Shown piece after piece: positions 62,556-64,000 of a stretch of 64,000 nt of DNA. A model generated the notes under the pieces. That model did no database searches. It was not told the DNA's origin and was given only the letters and a program-made list of their open reading frames with translations. A program made the translations under genes and the position numbers. Position 1 is the stretch's first letter. Every line of letters starts with the position of its first letter. Source of the DNA: Pseudomonas marginalis (GTDB taxonomy: Bacteria; Pseudomonadota; Gammaproteobacteria; Pseudomonadales; Pseudomonadaceae); NCBI RefSeq assembly GCF_900105325.1, contig NZ_FNSU01000003.1, positions 1,488,001 to 1,552,000 of the forward strand, written 5' to 3'.

Positions 62556-63965
62556 TTAGAAGATGGCGTAGGTGTAGTTGAAGATCAGGCGGGTCTGGTC
62601 CTGGTCGGCGGTGCCGGTGTTTTTGCCGTGATAGGTGCCGGTACGCAAGGTGGTACCAAAGCCTTTCAGAGGACCGGCCTGCACCACGTAGTCCAGGCGG
62701 AAGTCGGTTTCGTTTTCTTTCTGGTCAGGGCCACCGGCGACCTTCGACTTGATATCCGTACCGTCCAGGTAGGCCACGGACGCTTTCAGGCCCGGCACGT
62801 AGGCCTTGAAGTCATACGCGTACTGCCCGAAGTTGACCTGCTCGCCCGCCCGGGAGAACTGGCCCACCACCGCATCGGTGAACAGGTAGAAGTCGCTGCC
62901 GCCGGCGCCTTGGGCGTGGGGATCGGCAAGGCTGCCCTGGTTGACCCAGACAAAACCACCATCGTCACCCACGCCAATGTGGCCAAGCATCAGGCTGCTG
63001 CCGCCCAGTTGGTAGGTGAACGCGGCACTGTAGGTTTTGTTGTCCACTTCGTTGGCGTGCTTGGCGTAGCCGCCGTTGTTGTTGAACTGGTAGCCACTCT
63101 CGCCATTCTTGCCGTCGCTGCTGCTGTCGAAGTAACGCAGGTCGGTCTTGAACGACTGGTCGTTGCCCAGGGGCAGCACGTGGACCAGGCCGACGTAGTT
63201 CTGTTTGTAGAAGTCCTGCAACTGGGCGTAGTAGTACTGCAACGTCAGGTTTTTTGCGATGGCGTTGTCGGACGAACCAAACGGCTTGTAGTCCACCCCA
63301 CCGAACTTGAAGCTGTCGCTGTCGCGCGTACCGCCGGCCACGCTCAAGCCCGTGGAGTTGCTGGAGGCACGGCCTTCGGCGCGGTTCAGCTCGCCGCCGG
63401 TGAAGGTGACGTTGGGAATATCGTTGGAGGTGAGGATGCCGCCGTCAAAGGTTTGCGGCGCCACGCGGCTGTCGTTGGAGACCAGGATCGGCAACACCGG
63501 CGCCAGGCCACCACCGACATGCAACTCGGTCTGGGAAATGCGGAACTTCACGTTGCCGGCCGCGCGACCGAAGGCATCGGCCGGCTCGGTGCCGTTGTTT
63601 TTGGTCGGGAAGAAGCTGTTGCCATTACCCGCCAGGCCCGGGCCTGCGGTGTGACCATCGCCGCCGTCCAGACGCAGGGCGCCGAAGGCCATCACGTCGA
63701 AACCCAGGCCAACGGTGCCTTGGGTGAAGCCGGATTTGTAGTCGAAACGCAGCGCGGTGGCCGCTTCACGCAAGTCGTTGTTGGTGCCCGAGCGGTTATC
63801 TGCGCTGTAGTACATGGTCCGCGAACTGACGGACGCATGGCTGTCTTCGAGAAAGCCGCTGTGGCCATTGCCTGTGCCCAGCGAGCCGAGCCCGAAGTCA
63901 TCAGCGTAAGCCTGTTGTGCAAGAACGGCGGCGGTGATCGACAGCGCCAGTGTAGAAATTTTCAT
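62556..63965 (-). CDS. OprD-family outer-membrane porin
   Basis: Substrate-specific outer-membrane channel of 469 residues. The signal peptide (KISTLALSITAAVLAQQAYA, cut near residue 22) is followed by an 18-strand barrel-type sequence with alternating aromatic strands, the OprD-like start SVSSRTMYYSADNRSG and RFDYKSGFTQGTVGLGFDVM, and the C-terminal Phe of LIFNYTYAIF. Substrate cannot be told from sequence; basic amino acids, sugar acids and aromatic acids are all handled by this family. It lies upstream of the hydrolase with a 69-bp gap. Confidence 0.94.
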   Translation of the reverse strand: MKISTLALSITAAVLAQQAYADDFGLGSLGTGNGHSGFLEDSHASVSSRTMYYSADNRSGTNNDLREAATALRFDYKSGFTQGTVGLGFDVMAFGALRLDGGDGHTAGPGLAGNGNSFFPTKNNGTEPADAFGRAAGNVKFRISQTELHVGGGLAPVLPILVSNDSRVAPQTFDGGILTSNDIPNVTFTGGELNRAEGRASSNSTGLSVAGGTRDSDSFKFGGVDYKPFGSSDNAIAKNLTLQYYYAQLQDFYKQNYVGLVHVLPLGNDQSFKTDLRYFDSSSDGKNGESGYQFNNNGGYAKHANEVDNKTYSAAFTYQLGGSSLMLGHIGVGDDGGFVWVNQGSLADPHAQGAGGSDFYLFTDAVVGQFSRAGEQVNFGQYAYDFKAYVPGLKASVAYLDGTDIKSKVAGGPDQKENETDFRLDYVVQAGPLKGFGTTLRTGTYHGKNTGTADQDQTRLIFNYTYAIF

Positions 63966-64000
63966 TAACTGCGGCCCCTGAATGTTTTTTTATCGTGTTT

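Overview
The window reads as chromosomal DNA of a fluorescent Pseudomonas, most likely the P. fluorescens group. The grounds are high GC content, many REP/REPIN palindromes of the GTGGGAGGGGGCTTGC type, an OprD-family porin, and a type VI secretion system (T6SS) laid out like the H2-T6SS of P. aeruginosa. No rRNA, tRNA, CRISPR array or prophage was seen.

Region 1 (1-17.3 kb) is a T6SS operon on the minus strand: tssA-B-C-E-F-G-H, a sigma-54 activator, a small lipoprotein, an FHA protein, then tssJ-K-L-M, with tssM cut by the window edge. hcp is divergent, alone, behind a good sigma-54 promoter. Its leader can fold a 5' hairpin and its Shine-Dalgarno overlaps an ACARGGA (RsmA/CsrA-type) motif.

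Region 2 (17.3-34.3 kb) holds an aldo/keto reductase, a DUF1543 protein, a repeat-rich gap, a parvulin, and a YejABEF peptide importer. The importer is translationally coupled to a sigma-54 activator. Next come a GntP-type permease, 3-hydroxybutyrate dehydrogenase and acetoacetyl-CoA synthetase (3-hydroxybutyrate catabolism), a soluble PAS hybrid kinase and a second parvulin.

Region 3 (34.3-41 kb) has two adjacent minus-strand operons. One is IclR regulator, PLP deaminase and 2-keto-3-deoxygluconokinase; the other is a polar amino-acid-type ABC importer with a RidA protein. Together they fit uptake of a 2-amino sugar acid such as D-glucosaminate, deamination to 2-keto-3-deoxygluconate and entry into the Entner-Doudoroff pathway (inference).

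Region 4 (41.3-53.2 kb) has a small secreted protein, a thioredoxin-like protein that overlaps a TerC/CBS/CorC membrane protein, and a candidate proline-rich leader ORF upstream of the latter. Then comes a sugar-alcohol catabolic island: SorC regulator and RpiB-type isomerase on one strand; ribose-type ABC importer, SDR, zinc dehydrogenase, DhaK and DhaL on the other. This matches the logic of known threitol/erythritol pathways (polyol to erythrulose to erythrulose phosphate to erythrose phosphate).

Region 5 (53.1-64 kb) carries a LysR regulator divergent from a DHA2-type MFS exporter, a large structured repeat, sohB, a histidine phosphatase, an SCP2 protein, an IS481-family element inserted in a REPIN, a large glycoside hydrolase whose 3' end now runs into that REPIN and IS, and an OprD-type porin.

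The most unusual object is a dispersed, REP-associated element present as 55671-56134 and 18823-19371. Both copies can fold the same three-way junction from long outer stems whose sequences are unrelated, and all inner helices show compensatory changes. Each copy presents two hairpin loops carrying a GGA motif, three of the four matching CANGGAUG, so the transcript would look like an RsmA/RsmE-binding RNA.
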